From: Galactobacter caseinivorans | GTDB lineage: Bacteria > Actinomycetota > Actinomycetes > Actinomycetales > Micrococcaceae | DNA: 64,000 bases | Assembly: GCF_003640665.1 (NCBI RefSeq) | Contig: NZ_QQXL01000001.1 | Span: forward strand, 682,001 to 746,000 | Reading direction: 5' to 3' | In this document: positions 18,080-27,201 of the stretch, piece by piece | Position numbering within the stretch: the first letter of the stretch is position 1 | Layout of the letters: every line of letters starts with the position of its first letter | Made by a program: the position numbers and the translations under genes | The notes under the pieces: generated by a model | Databases searched by the model: none | Told to the model about the DNA's origin: nothing | Seen by the model: the letters and a program-made list of their open reading frames with translations, nothing else

Positions 18080-19861
18080 ATGTCCGATGCCCTGTTCTCT
18101 GTGGGCGAGGACATGCCTCCCGCGTACCCGGCCAAGGCCGCGTGGGGTACCGCACCAAAGCTGCGCCAATGGCAGGCAGAGGCGCTGGAACGCTACTTTG
18201 AATCACCCGAGAAAGACTTTCTTGCCGTCGCGACGCCGGGCGCGGGTAAGACCACCTTCGCCCTCCGTGTGGCAGCCATGATGGTGGAGGCCGGGCGGAT
18301 CAACCGCATCACCGTAGTGGCCCCGACGGATCACCTGAAGACGCAGTGGGCAGACGCGGCCGCGCGCATTGGCATCTCCTTGGATCCCAACTTTAAGAAT
18401 GCGGATGGCCGCCACGGCAAGGGATTCATCGGCGTGGCCGTGACCTACGCGCAGGTGGCCAACAAGCCGCTACTGCACCGTGCCAAGACGGAGGCAGCCA
18501 AAACCCTGGTGATCCTGGATGAGGTGCACCACGCGGGGGATGCGCTCTCCTGGGGAGACGGCATCCGTGAGGCCTTTGAGCCGGCGGTCAAACGCCTCTC
18601 ACTGACGGGCACCCCCTTCCGCTCAGACACCGCGCAGATCCCGTTTGTGGACTATCAGGAGGACCCGGACGGCATCCGCCGCTCTAAGGCTGACTACACC
18701 TACGGCTATGGCGACGCGCTCAAGGACCATGTGGTGCGCCCGGTGCTGTTCATGGCCTACTCCGGCAACATGCGCTGGCGCACCTCCTCCGGGGAGGAGA
18801 TGGAGGCGCAGCTGGGCGGCGGCTCCACCAAGGACATCACCGCGCACGCCTGGCGCACGGCGCTGAACCCAGAGGGCGAATGGATCCCCTCGGTCCTGGC
18901 CGCGGCGGATCGCCGCCTCACCGAGGTGCGCCGCTCCATTCCGGACGCTGCCGGCCTGGTCATCGCCACGGACCACGAAGACGCCAAGGCGTACGCCAAG
19001 TTGTTGCAGGCCATCACGGGCGAGAAGACCACGGTGGTGCTCTCAGATGACGCCAAGGCCTCCAAGAAGATCGACGCGTTCTCAGCCGGGGATCAGCGCT
19101 GGATGGTGGCCGTGCGCATGGTGTCAGAGGGGGTAGACGTGCCACGCCTGGCCGTGGGTGTCTATGCCACCAGCACCTCCACGCCGCTCTTCTTTGCCCA
19201 GGCAGTTGGCCGCTTTGTGCGCTCGCGCAAGCGCGGCGAGGTGGCCTCCGTCTTCCTGCCGTCCGTGCCCATCCTCACCACGCTCGCCAATGAGATGGAG
19301 GTGGAGCGCGATCACGCCCTTGACCGGCCCACCAACGGCGTCACGGAGGAGTTTGGTGCGTCCCAGGAAGAGGCAGAACTGGCTGCGGCCAATCGCGAGG
19401 ACAAGGCCTCTGATGATCTGAACCAGGGCAAGTTTGAGGCGCTGCAATCCGACGCCAGCTTTGACCGCGTGCTCTTTGACGGCGCGGAGTTTGGCATGGG
19501 TGGCTCCATGGGCTCCGAGGACGAGCAGGACTACCTCGGCATCCCCGGGCTCCTGGACGCAGACCAGGTGGGCCTGCTGCTGCGCCAACGCCAGGCGGAG
19601 CAAGTCTCGCGGCGCAAGAAGGTGCCAGGCTCCGGCCCCGTGGAGCCGCCGGAGGCAGTGGATCACCGCCAGCTGATGGAGCTGCGCGGCCAGCTCTCCA
19701 AGTCCGTGGCGGCCTGGGCCGCGCGCACGGGGACCCCGCACGGGCAGGTGCATACCAAGCTGCGCAGCGTGTGTGGCGGGCCGGCCGTGGCGCAGGCCTC
19801 CGCGGAGCAGTTGCAGGCGCGGCTGGAGAAACTGCAGGGATGGTTCGTGGGGCGTCGGTAG
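18080..19861 (+). CDS. DEAD/DEAH box superfamily 2 helicase
   Basis: This is an SF2 helicase of 593 residues, COG1061-like. Motif I is ATPGAGKTTF (about residue 51), motif II DEVHHAGD, motif III LTGTPFRSD. Motif IV/V follows with VSEGVDVPRLAVGVYATST, and motif VI is QAVGRFVRSRKRG. The C-terminal 170 residues are helical and charged and specific to the actinobacterial form. It probably acts on double-stranded nucleic acid; its physiological role is not known. The start has GAAGGAG 8 nt upstream. Confidence 0.92.
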   Translation: MSDALFSVGEDMPPAYPAKAAWGTAPKLRQWQAEALERYFESPEKDFLAVATPGAGKTTFALRVAAMMVEAGRINRITVVAPTDHLKTQWADAAARIGISLDPNFKNADGRHGKGFIGVAVTYAQVANKPLLHRAKTEAAKTLVILDEVHHAGDALSWGDGIREAFEPAVKRLSLTGTPFRSDTAQIPFVDYQEDPDGIRRSKADYTYGYGDALKDHVVRPVLFMAYSGNMRWRTSSGEEMEAQLGGGSTKDITAHAWRTALNPEGEWIPSVLAAADRRLTEVRRSIPDAAGLVIATDHEDAKAYAKLLQAITGEKTTVVLSDDAKASKKIDAFSAGDQRWMVAVRMVSEGVDVPRLAVGVYATSTSTPLFFAQAVGRFVRSRKRGEVASVFLPSVPILTTLANEMEVERDHALDRPTNGVTEEFGASQEEAELAAANREDKASDDLNQGKFEALQSDASFDRVLFDGAEFGMGGSMGSEDEQDYLGIPGLLDADQVGLLLRQRQAEQVSRRKKVPGSGPVEPPEAVDHRQLMELRGQLSKSVAAWAARTGTPHGQVHTKLRSVCGGPAVAQASAEQLQARLEKLQGWFVGRR

Positions 19862-19864
19862 GGT
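19859..19864 (+). promoter_or_regulatory. -10 box of leaderless promoter
   Basis: TAGGGT, 6 nt before the ATG at 19871; it overlaps the stop codon of the helicase gene. Confidence 0.5.
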
Positions 19865-19870
19865 GGGCGC

Positions 19871-20563
19871 ATGCGAGGCGAACTCCCTCATGTGAGGACC
19901 CCTTTCGAGAGCGATGTGGGTCACGGCGCCCTGATGGCGCAGGACGCGGCTCTGGGCGCCGAGCCTCGGATGCGCCTGCACCCCACCAGCCTGCGCGTTG
20001 GCGCGGGAGAGTCGCTGGCCATCACGGGCCACAATGGCGCTGGCAAGACCTCCCTCTTGCGCGTCTTGGCGGGTGAGGAACAGCCCGACGCCGGGACGGT
20101 GGCCTGGTTTGGTCCGGAACCTCCCTCCCTCTCCGTCCATCTGGGAGGGGACCTTCTCTTCCCCGAGCTCACCGTGGGTGAGCACTTCCAGATGCTGGAG
20201 GCTGCCTGGCCCAGCTTGGATGCCGGACAGGCGGCCGAGGAGCTGGAACGGTGGGGGATGGGTGGCCTGCTGAGCCACTACTCGGATGAGATTTCCTCCG
20301 GCCAGAAGCAGGCCGTGGAGCTGCTGTGCACGGCCCTGCGCCCGGTGGACGTGCTCATCATCGACGAGCCGGAGCGCCGGCTGGATTCCCATGCGAGGAG
20401 TCGCATGGTGGCGCTACTGGAGCGGGCCAGGGACGCCGGGACGGCCGTGGTGGTGGCAACCCACGAACCGCTGGTGGCTGAGAGGCTAGGTGCCCTGCGG
20501 TTGGGTGGGGCGGGCGGTACCGGGGAATCCGGGGATCACCCGACCAGCCTGCAGGGCGAGTGA
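19871..20563 (+). CDS. Lone ABC transporter ATP-binding protein
   Basis: This is an ABC ATPase of 230 residues. Walker A is GHNGAGKTS (about residue 56), the signature ISSGQKQAVELL is a variant of LSGGQ, and Walker B is VDVLIIDEPE followed by an Arg-rich D-loop RRLDSH. ATHEPLV is the H-loop. No permease gene is adjacent, so the partner must be encoded elsewhere or the protein has a soluble role. The start is placed at ATG 19871 because of the TAGGGT box 6 nt upstream. Confidence 0.85.
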   Translation: MRGELPHVRTPFESDVGHGALMAQDAALGAEPRMRLHPTSLRVGAGESLAITGHNGAGKTSLLRVLAGEEQPDAGTVAWFGPEPPSLSVHLGGDLLFPELTVGEHFQMLEAAWPSLDAGQAAEELERWGMGGLLSHYSDEISSGQKQAVELLCTALRPVDVLIIDEPERRLDSHARSRMVALLERARDAGTAVVVATHEPLVAERLGALRLGGAGGTGESGDHPTSLQGE

Positions 20564-20662
20564 GGCGTGGCGACCAAGCGCCCAGCCAGCCCGCGCACCC
20601 GCCACCTCATCCGCGAACTGGACTGAACGCCGTCGGGCCTCAGCATGCGGCACCATAGAGGC

Positions 20663-21097
20663 ATGCCCTCCGCCCCAGAGCTCCCCACCTGTTGGATCTT
20701 CGACATGGACGGCACGCTCGCGCTGATGGGTGGGCGGTCCCCGTATGACATGGGGCGCGTCTCGGAGGATCAGCCCCATTCGCCGGTGGTCCAACTGGCG
20801 CAGGCGCTGGCCGCGCACCCAGGGGTGGATCGGATGGTGATCGCCTCCGGCCGCAATGAGCGCGCGCGTCGCGGCACCGAGACCTGGCTGGTCTTTCACG
20901 GGATCCCCTTTGATGCGCTCTACATGCGCCCGGATGATGATCAGCGCAGGGACGACGTGGTCAAGGAGGAGATCCTGGATCGCGAGATTCTCACGCGTTA
21001 CCGGGTCCTGGGAGTGGTGGATGACAGGCAGCAGGTGGTGGACATGTGGCGGCGCCGCGGTCTCACCTGTCTGCAGGCCGCCCCTGGTGATTTCTAG
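20663..21097 (+). CDS. Stand-alone HAD phosphatase, T4 polynucleotide kinase 3'-phosphatase type
   Basis: The protein has 144 residues. The HAD motif I is FDMDGTLALM (Asp14 nucleophile, Asp16 acid). SPYDMGRVSED and SGRNERARRGTETWL, then FDALYMRPDDDQRRDDVVKEE and VVDDRQQVVDMW, follow the pattern of the phosphatase half of T4 Pnkp. That enzyme removes 3'-phosphates from nucleic acid ends. No kinase P-loop is present, so only the phosphatase half exists. The ATG is preceded by CACCAT and a 6-nt gap, compatible with leaderless initiation. Its neighbours (helicase, ABC ATPase) give weak context only. Confidence 0.82.
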   Translation: MPSAPELPTCWIFDMDGTLALMGGRSPYDMGRVSEDQPHSPVVQLAQALAAHPGVDRMVIASGRNERARRGTETWLVFHGIPFDALYMRPDDDQRRDDVVKEEILDREILTRYRVLGVVDDRQQVVDMWRRRGLTCLQAAPGDF

Positions 21098-21161
21098 CGA
21101 GGTACTGCCCCGGCGTCCGTGATGCAATGGATGCCTGTTTGCCCACCGAGAAAGGCGCGCC

Positions 21162-21890
21162 ATGCCCACACCCGTCCAGCCTCCCTCCACTGACCCGTTG
21201 GAGTCCGGACACTGGCGCACCTGCCTCATGCCGGAGGGCCAGCAGATGGTGGAGGACCCAGAGGCCGCCGCCTTCTTTGTGCGCGTCTACGCCAAGGACT
21301 TGATCTATACGGGGCACCTGAACCAGGCGCAGGCGCGGCGGGTGGTGCGCCACTACGCGGAGCAGGTCGGTTGCGCTCAGGAGGCAGCGGATCAGGTGCT
21401 CGACGACGCGTGGGCAGACCGCGCGCCCCTCGCCACGGGTGGCGGAGACGAGGCCAAGGTGGACGCGGCCCTGCGCGCCCTGGCCACTCAAGGTGTGGTG
21501 AGCCGCATTGGCGTTGACTGCTGCCGGGACGTGGCGCTGGAGGCCGTGGAGCACGAGCACGGCCCGGAGGATCGCTTCTACGGCATGAGTTCCCTCGCTG
21601 ACCTGATGCGGGTGGACCGCGCGCATCGCCTTGACCTGGCCTTTTCTTATCTGGACGGCCAGCTGCCGCAGTGGTTCACACCGGAGCTCCTGGAGCGGGC
21701 CACGGGCGGGGACAAGGACGCCCAGGTGCAGTGGCTGGCCACGATCGACAGGGCGGAGATCACGGCGGGCGGCGCGCTCGCCGCGGCCCTGCGCGCCACC
21801 GGCCTGGACGTGGAATGGGGCGGGAGCAACCAAGAGGTGGTCTCCGTGCACACCAGTGCGTGGCTTCGCCCGTTGCCGCTGGGCCAGTAG
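21162..21890 (+). CDS. Hypothetical protein (possibly DUF6891-like)
   Basis: This soluble protein of 242 residues is not confidently recognised. It is acidic, with WRTCLMPEG near the start, then a helical stretch AQARRVVRHYAEQVGCAQEAADQVLDD. RIGVDCCRDVALEAVEHE in the middle, followed by DLAFSYLDGQLPQWFT and a C-terminal VVSVHTSAWLRPLP, recalls actinobacterial proteins with an N-terminal helical part and a DUF6891-type domain. A GAGAAAGG site before the ATG and strong GC3 bias support real coding. No catalytic motif is evident. Confidence 0.7.
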   Translation: MPTPVQPPSTDPLESGHWRTCLMPEGQQMVEDPEAAAFFVRVYAKDLIYTGHLNQAQARRVVRHYAEQVGCAQEAADQVLDDAWADRAPLATGGGDEAKVDAALRALATQGVVSRIGVDCCRDVALEAVEHEHGPEDRFYGMSSLADLMRVDRAHRLDLAFSYLDGQLPQWFTPELLERATGGDKDAQVQWLATIDRAEITAGGALAAALRATGLDVEWGGSNQEVVSVHTSAWLRPLPLGQ

Positions 21891-21943
21891 TCAAGCTTCG
21901 CAGTGTCTGGGCGCTGGGACGGTGCCCGACGCCGCGTGCGAAC

Positions 21944-22564
21944 CTACCGCGAAATGCTCACCCCGGCGGCCCGCAGCTGAGCGAAGACCTCCTCGGTGGC
22001 GTCGGGATGCACCGCGGCGACCAGGCTGGGCCGCACCGTGACGTCCAGACCCAGCCCAACGGCGTCGAGCGCTGTGGCCTTGACGCAAAAGTCCGTCGCA
22101 AGGCCCACCACCGTGACCTGCGAGACCCCGCGGGAGCCCAGCCAGGCCGCCAGCGGCTCACCCGGAACCGGGTCGCTGGGGCCGGGCTCGGCCGCCTCGG
22201 ATGCGGAGGGCGTCAGGGCGCGCCCCTCAAAACCGGAGTAGGCATCCTCGTAGCGGCCCTTGCGGACCCAGGCCTCCACCGCGCCGGCCACGGGCGCCAG
22301 CGCGGGATGCCAGGCGGAGCCGTGCGTGCCCGCCACGCAGTGCACCGGCCAGGAGCGCACAAAGTCGGGGTTCGCGGAGAAGTGCGCCCCTGGATCGATG
22401 TGCCAATCCTGCGTGGCGACCACGTGGTCAAAACCCGCGGCCTCCGCGCCGCGCCCCAACAGCTCGGCGATGCGACCCGCGACCGCCGTGCCGCCGTCCA
22501 CCGCCAACGCGCCGCCCTCGCAAAAGTCGTTTTGGACGTCCACGATGATCAGCGCGTTGGTCAT
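21944..22564 (-). CDS. pncA: Nicotinamidase
   Basis: This enzyme deamidates nicotinamide to nicotinate in the NAD salvage pathway. It is an isochorismatase-fold protein of 206 residues. The catalytic Asp9 is in IIVDVQNDFCEGG, the metal-site region is ATQDWHIDPGAHFS, and the nucleophilic Cys lies in ATDFCVKATALDA. The preceding Lys lies in the middle third. It begins 9 bp after the pncB stop with a GAGGTAAGG site, so the pair forms an operon in which pncA produces the nicotinate that pncB uses. Confidence 0.95.
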   Translation of the reverse strand: MTNALIIVDVQNDFCEGGALAVDGGTAVAGRIAELLGRGAEAAGFDHVVATQDWHIDPGAHFSANPDFVRSWPVHCVAGTHGSAWHPALAPVAGAVEAWVRKGRYEDAYSGFEGRALTPSASEAAEPGPSDPVPGEPLAAWLGSRGVSQVTVVGLATDFCVKATALDAVGLGLDVTVRPSLVAAVHPDATEEVFAQLRAAGVSISR

Positions 22565-22573
22565 GGCCTTACC

Positions 22574-23884
22574 TCAGTGCTCGTCCACAAAGACGGTCGG
22601 GATGACCGGCTCGCCACGCAGCATCTGGCGCGCGGCGCCGGGGAGTTCCTCGATGGAGGCCTTGCGGCGCTCAATGGCGCGCTTCACGCCGTCCGCCCCC
22701 GTGAAGCCGGGCTGCAGCTCACCGTCAACTACCAGGGGGACAATCAGATCGCGATCGCGCTCGGTGCGTTCCGGGGTCTCGTCGATCCCCACCACCTCCG
22801 CCGTGGCGCGCCCGCGCTCGTTCAGGCGGCGGTAGGCACTCTTGCGCCCGCCCACGCTGGCCTTGCCAATAGCGGCCTTGGCCACGTCCTTCCACTGCCC
22901 GTCGTTGCCCTCGCGGGAGACCAGCTTGTAGACCATGCCGGCCGTGGGGTGCCCGGAGCCGGTCACCAGCTGCGTGCCCACGCCGTACGCGTCCACCGGG
23001 GCGGAGCGCAGCGAGGCAATCGCGTACTCGTCCAGATCAGAGGTCACCACGATGCGCGTGTTGGTATTGCCCAGCTCATCCAGGAGCGAGCGCACCCAGC
23101 GCGCCTGCTCCACCAGATCGCCGGAATCCAGGCGCACGCCGCCCAACTCCGGCCCGGCCACCTCCACGGCGGTGCGCACGCCTTGCTCCACGTCGTAGGT
23201 GTCCACGAGCAGCGTGGTGCCCTGACCGAGCGTCGCGACCTGGGCCTGGAAGGCCTCCCGCTCAGAGTCATGAAGCAGGGTGAAGGAGTGCGCGGCGGTG
23301 CCGGTGGTGGGCAGGCCGTAGCTGCGACCTGCCTCCAGGTTGGAGGTGGCGCCAAACCCGGCGATGATGGCGGCGCGGGCGGCTGCCACGGCGGAGTGCT
23401 CGTGGGTGCGCCGTGATCCCATTTCGATGCAGGGCCGATCATCCGCCACCGCGATCATGCGGGACGCGGCGGAGGCCACGGCCGTGTCGAAGTTGAGCAC
23501 GGAGAGCAGGTAGGTCTCCAGGATGCAGGCCTCGGCAAAGGTGGATTCCACCTGCAGTAGCGGCGATCCGGGGAAGTAGATCTCGCCCTCCGCGTAGCCG
23601 GTGATGGTGCCCTTAAAGCTGAAGTCAGCCAGCCAGTTCAGGGTCCGTTCGTTGACGACCTTGCGATCGGCCAAAAAATCCAGCTCCGCCGTACCAAAGC
23701 GGAAGTCCGCCAGGCCCTCCAGGACGCGGCCGGTGCCGGCCAGTAGGCCGTAGCGGCGGCCCTCCGGGAGGCGGCGGGCAAAGACCTCAAAGACGGAGCG
23801 GCGGCTGGCGGTACCTGCGGCAAGGGCCGCCTCCACCATCGTCAGTTCGTAGTGGTCGGTGAGCAGGGACGTGGCGGGCGCCAT
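22574..23884 (-). CDS. pncB: Nicotinate phosphoribosyltransferase
   Basis: This enzyme joins nicotinate and PRPP to give nicotinate mononucleotide in NAD salvage. The protein has 436 residues and begins with the family-typical LLTDHYELTMVEAAL. The central region has EMGSRRTHEHSAVAAARAAIIAGFGATSN (phosphate-binding loop and conserved His), and VDTYDVEQGVRTAVEVAG followed by LDSGDLVEQ. An AGGAGG lies 5 nt before the ATG. Together with pncA it forms a minus-strand operon adjacent to clpS, the arrangement also known in mycobacteria (pncB1 next to clpS). Confidence 0.96.
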   Translation of the reverse strand: MAPATSLLTDHYELTMVEAALAAGTASRRSVFEVFARRLPEGRRYGLLAGTGRVLEGLADFRFGTAELDFLADRKVVNERTLNWLADFSFKGTITGYAEGEIYFPGSPLLQVESTFAEACILETYLLSVLNFDTAVASAASRMIAVADDRPCIEMGSRRTHEHSAVAAARAAIIAGFGATSNLEAGRSYGLPTTGTAAHSFTLLHDSEREAFQAQVATLGQGTTLLVDTYDVEQGVRTAVEVAGPELGGVRLDSGDLVEQARWVRSLLDELGNTNTRIVVTSDLDEYAIASLRSAPVDAYGVGTQLVTGSGHPTAGMVYKLVSREGNDGQWKDVAKAAIGKASVGGRKSAYRRLNERGRATAEVVGIDETPERTERDRDLIVPLVVDGELQPGFTGADGVKRAIERRKASIEELPGAARQMLRGEPVIPTVFVDEH

Positions 23885-23997
23885 GAGGCCTCCTGAGAAG
23901 ACGAGCCGTGGGGCCCGCGGGATACGTTCGCTGCCTCACACTACCCAAGCGTGGGTGTCGCTGGTCACCGCCCGGACGCAGAGTTGGTCAGGCGACT

Positions 23998-24003
23998 TAG
24001 ACT
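23998..24003 (+). promoter_or_regulatory. -10 box of leaderless clpS promoter
   Basis: TAGACT, 7 nt before the ATG at 24011. Confidence 0.6.
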
Positions 24004-24010
24004 GAACGTT

Positions 24011-24313
24011 ATGACTGTTGCGACTTCGGCACCGGTCGCCGCACCGATTGAGGCGACAGAGCTGCTCCACGAGCTGGAGCGCCCGTATCTGCTGATCGTG
24101 TGGGACGACCCGGTCAACCTCATGTCTTATGTGGCCTTTGTGTTCCGCAGCTACTTTGGCTTCTCCGATGAACACGCCAACGCCCTGATGCTCCAGGTCC
24201 ACGAGGACGGCCAGGCCATGGTCTCCTCCGGGACCAAGGAGCGCATCGAGGCGGACGTCGTGGCGATGCACGGCTTTGGCCTGCAGGCCACGCTGCGCCG
24301 GGCGGACGCCTAG
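24011..24313 (+). CDS. clpS: ATP-dependent Clp protease adaptor ClpS
   Basis: ClpS binds N-degron substrates and hands them to the Clp ATPase. The protein has 100 residues. An N-terminal tail is followed by the ClpS core LLIVWDDPVNLMSYVAFVF (N-degron pocket region), then MLQVHEDGQAMVSSGTKERIE and a C-terminal VVAMHGFGLQATL. The start at 24011 has a TAGACT box 7 nt upstream; the open frame extends further to 23951 but without family sequence. The stop overlaps the GTG of the DUF2017 gene. Confidence 0.95.
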   Translation: MTVATSAPVAAPIEATELLHELERPYLLIVWDDPVNLMSYVAFVFRSYFGFSDEHANALMLQVHEDGQAMVSSGTKERIEADVVAMHGFGLQATLRRADA

Positions 24314-25035
24314 TGGCGCGCGGTTTTAAGCGGCAGGGCGCCGAGTACGTCGCCACGCTGGACAAGGCCGAGGCGCGTTTGGTGGCCAACCTGGCCGCGG
24401 ACGTGCTGGAGATGCTTGACTCGCGCGTCCAAGAGCAGGAACTGCCCGACGACGCGTCGGTCGGGTTAGCGGGCCACGCCGGCTCAGCGCACGCCGAGAT
24501 TGACACCGGCGCGGCGGCGCCGGCTGACGAGGACGCTGCGGATTCGAGCGCGGCGGAGCCGGCGGGCGAGGATCGCTGGTGGGAGGCTCTGGGCCTGAGC
24601 AACGCGGATCTGATGCCGGGCGCCTCAGGAGGCGAACGCCGTCGGGCACGTCCCGAGGACCCCGCGCTGGCGCGGCTGCTCCCTGACCTGATTGCCGCCT
24701 CAGACGCCACGGAGGGGGAGGCGGAGCGCCTGCGCGCCCTGACGGAGCCCGTGGTGGTGGAGGGTAAGCGCGAGGCGCTCGCGGAGGCGGTGCGGCTGTT
24801 GACCGCGCACCCGCTGAAGGTCCCTGCGGACTCTGCGCCGCGTTTTGCCTCAGCGCTCAATGACATTCGGCTGGTGCTTGCCGAGCGTCTAGGTATTGAG
24901 ACGGCTGAGGATGCGGAGCGGATTCATGGCGCCGAGGATTCCGAGGATGAAATGGATCGGTATCTAGCATTGCTCTATGGCTTTGTTTCCTGGCTTCAGG
25001 AGTCTTTGATGACCGCGCTGCTGAAACGGCGCTGA
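24313..25035 (+). CDS. DUF2017 protein (AosR-like)
   Basis: The protein has 240 residues and starts ARGFKRQGAEYVATLDKAEARLVANLAADVLEML, the DUF2017 hallmark. A disordered Ala/Asp/Glu-rich segment of about 60 residues follows, and the helical C-terminus ends in DEMDRYLALLYGFVSWLQESLMTAL. The mycobacterial member AosR senses oxidative stress and regulates the mec-cysO-cysM cysteine pathway; that pathway is not encoded next to this copy. The GTG start overlaps the clpS stop, so the two are cotranslated. Confidence 0.88.
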   Translation: MARGFKRQGAEYVATLDKAEARLVANLAADVLEMLDSRVQEQELPDDASVGLAGHAGSAHAEIDTGAAAPADEDAADSSAAEPAGEDRWWEALGLSNADLMPGASGGERRRARPEDPALARLLPDLIAASDATEGEAERLRALTEPVVVEGKREALAEAVRLLTAHPLKVPADSAPRFASALNDIRLVLAERLGIETAEDAERIHGAEDSEDEMDRYLALLYGFVSWLQESLMTALLKRR

Positions 25036-25158
25036 GGCTCTTCGCCGCTCAGACCGCTCCTCCGGCAACCGACCGGGCAAGCGGCCCGACCAAGCGATCC
25101 GACCAACCGCCCGCACCCACCGACCCGCACCCACCGACCCGCCAGCAGATCAAGGACC
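25036..25158. other. Short intergenic region with a 14-bp tandem repeat
   Basis: CGCACCCACCGACC occurs twice in tandem (25112-25125, 25126-25139). Related CGACC and CGATCC stretches precede it. An AAGGACC just before the murI ATG is the likely ribosome binding site. Confidence 0.5.
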
Positions 25159-26106
25159 ATGAGCGCTACTCATCCCGCGCATCGCGCGCAGAACCCGGCT
25201 CCGGAGCCGCGCCCGCAGGCCGGCTCGCCCATCGGCGTGTTTGATTCCGGCGTGGGAGGGCTCACGGTGGCCCGTTCCATCATTGATCAGCTGCCGCACG
25301 AGTCCACGCAGTACGTGGGGGACACGGGGCGCGGCCCGTACGGCCCGCTGCCGCTGGCGACCGTGCGCGCCAACGCGCTTGGCATCATGGATGAGCTGGT
25401 GGACGCCGGGGTCAAGCTGTTGGTGATCGCCTGCAATACCGCCTCCGCCGCGGTGCTGCACGACGCCAGGGAGCGCTACACCACCCGCTACGGCATCCCG
25501 GTGGTTGAGGTCATCCAGCCCGCTGTGCGCCGCGCAGTGGCAGCGACGCGCAACGGCAAGATCGGCGTGATCGGGACCCAGACCACCATCGGGTCAAGGG
25601 CGTACAACGACGCCTTTGCCGCCGCTCCGCAGTTGGAAATTTACTCCGCGGCCTGCCCGCGTTTTGTGGAGTTTGTGGAGCGCGGCATCACTTCCGGACC
25701 TGAGCTGATCGCGACCGCGGAGGAGTACTTGGCCCCGCTCAAGGCGGCCGGCGTGGACACCCTGGTCCTTGGCTGCACCCATTACCCCCTGCTGACCGGC
25801 GTGCTGTCGTTGGTCATGGGAGAGAACGTCACCCTGGTGTCCTCCGCGGAGGAGACCGCCAAGGACGTCTACAGATCGCTGGCCCTGCTGGGGCTGGAAA
25901 CCCCGGAATTGGGCGCCGGGGACCATCACTTCATGGCCACGGGTGACGCCGCGGCCTTTGAGGAACTGGCCCGGCGTTTCCTTGGCCCGGAGGTGCGCGG
26001 CGTTGAGCACGTGGACCGCGTGGCCCAGTACTATCCAACGGGCGCCATGGCCCGCATCACCCCAGAGATGCTCGCCGCGGCGCGCGCCCAGGAGGCACCC
26101 AGGTGA
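25159..26106 (+). CDS. murI: Glutamate racemase
   Basis: MurI makes D-glutamate for peptidoglycan. The protein has 315 residues. The first catalytic motif is [10 protein letters not shown] with Cys92 and the second is LGCTHYPLL with Cys206. [16 protein letters not shown] is the substrate-binding start, and GDTGRGPYG follows. About 20 extra N-terminal residues are Ala/Pro-rich. Its stop overlaps the next gene's GTG (26103), so both are cotranslated. Confidence 0.96.
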   Translation: MSATHPAHRAQNPAPEPRPQAGSPIGVFDSGVGGLTVARSIIDQLPHESTQYVGDTGRGPYGPLPLATVRANALGIMDELVDAGVKLLVIACNTASAAVLHDARERYTTRYGIPVVEVIQPAVRRAVAATRNGKIGVIGTQTTIGSRAYNDAFAAAPQLEIYSAACPRFVEFVERGITSGPELIATAEEYLAPLKAAGVDTLVLGCTHYPLLTGVLSLVMGENVTLVSSAEETAKDVYRSLALLGLETPELGAGDHHFMATGDAAAFEELARRFLGPEVRGVEHVDRVAQYYPTGAMARITPEMLAAARAQEAPR

Positions 26107-27014
26107 AACTGACCATCATCGGCTCTACCGGATCCTTCCCGGGCCCGGGCTCGCCCGCGTCCTGCTACCTGCTCACGGGCCACGACGGCACCCGCCCCTG
26201 GCGCGTGCTCATGGACCTTGGCTCGGGTTCGCTTGGCGTGCTGCAGCGCTACATGGACCTGAAGGACATCGACGCCATCTTCATCTCCCACCTGCACCCG
26301 GATCACTGCATGGATCTGTGCGGGCTGCACGTCGCCGTGCACTGGGACCCCGCGGGCTGGGGCCGTGACCGCGTGCTGGTGTATGGGCCGTCCATGACGG
26401 GGGACCGCATGGCGGATGCGTACGGGCTGCCCCGGGACCCTGGCATGACGGAGGACTTTGACTTCCGCGCGTTCAAGAACGGCGAGACGGTCAAGGTGGG
26501 GCCGTTTAAAGTCACGCCGTACGACGTGCGCCATCCGGTGGAAGAGGCCTTCGCCCTGCGCGTTGAGGCCACGGAGAAGCTCTACGGGGAAACCAAAACC
26601 AGCGTGCTCACCTATTCAGGCGACACGGATTCCTGCGACGGACTGGTGGAGGCCGCGCGGGACGCGGACCTGTTCCTGTGCGAGGCGGCCTTCCAGGAGG
26701 GGCGCGATGACGGGCTGGACGGCGTACACCTGACCGGCAAGCGCGCCGGCGAGGCCGCGCGAGAGGCCGGCGTCCACCGCATGCTCCTGACCCACATTCC
26801 GGTGTGGACGGACTCCTCGGTGGTGCTGCAGGAGGCGCGGGATGAGTACGAGGGCGAACTGGCCGTGGCCGTCGCCGGCGTCACCTACGGCGTGCGCTCG
26901 GGGGACAGGCTCTCCGAGCCGAAGACCAATTCCATGTCCCGCATCCCGGTTTCGCTGACGGAGGCCATCCGCAAGGCCGGCGGGCAGCGCCACGAGGTGC
27001 CGGGGCAGGGCTGA
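26103..27014 (+). CDS. MBL-fold hydrolase, Rv1339-like (probable cyclic nucleotide phosphodiesterase)
   Basis: The protein has 303 residues. The metallo-beta-lactamase motif HxHxDH is at residues 63-68 (ISHLHPDH), with further metal ligands in [10 protein letters not shown] and [12 protein letters not shown] and a late LTHIPVW. By position (murI-MBL-rph-rdgB) and sequence type it is the counterpart of mycobacterial Rv1339, reported to be an atypical class II cAMP phosphodiesterase. The function here is inferred from that. The stop codon lies inside the first copy of a 20-bp direct repeat. Confidence 0.86.
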   Translation: MKLTIIGSTGSFPGPGSPASCYLLTGHDGTRPWRVLMDLGSGSLGVLQRYMDLKDIDAIFISHLHPDHCMDLCGLHVAVHWDPAGWGRDRVLVYGPSMTGDRMADAYGLPRDPGMTEDFDFRAFKNGETVKVGPFKVTPYDVRHPVEEAFALRVEATEKLYGETKTSVLTYSGDTDSCDGLVEAARDADLFLCEAAFQEGRDDGLDGVHLTGKRAGEAAREAGVHRMLLTHIPVWTDSSVVLQEARDEYEGELAVAVAGVTYGVRSGDRLSEPKTNSMSRIPVSLTEAIRKAGGQRHEVPGQG

Positions 27015-27026
27015 GGCCCGGTGTCC
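27007..27026 (+). repeat. 20-bp direct repeat, left copy
   Basis: AGGGCTGAGGCCCGGTGTCC contains the stop codon of the MBL gene. It is identical to 27955-27974. Confidence 0.9.
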
Positions 27027-27049
27027 GTCAAGGAGTTCTCTAGGCGGAT

Positions 27050-27063
27050 AATCAATATTGATT
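27050..27063. promoter_or_regulatory. AT-rich 14-bp perfect palindrome
   Basis: AATCAATATTGATT lies in an AT-rich stretch (about 27045-27145) unlike the rest of the window, upstream of the lipoprotein gene. It could be an operator. Confidence 0.4.
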
Positions 27064-27201
27064 CTATGAAATGAATGCCGCGATCAAACGAAACAAACAG
27101 TGTTTGGTTACTGGCTATTAACCTTCGAGGGTAAGATCTTTTTTGGATCGGCGGTTGGTGCTGGTCTGCAGGATCAACACCGATAACTCGTGGGGGAAAT
27201 A

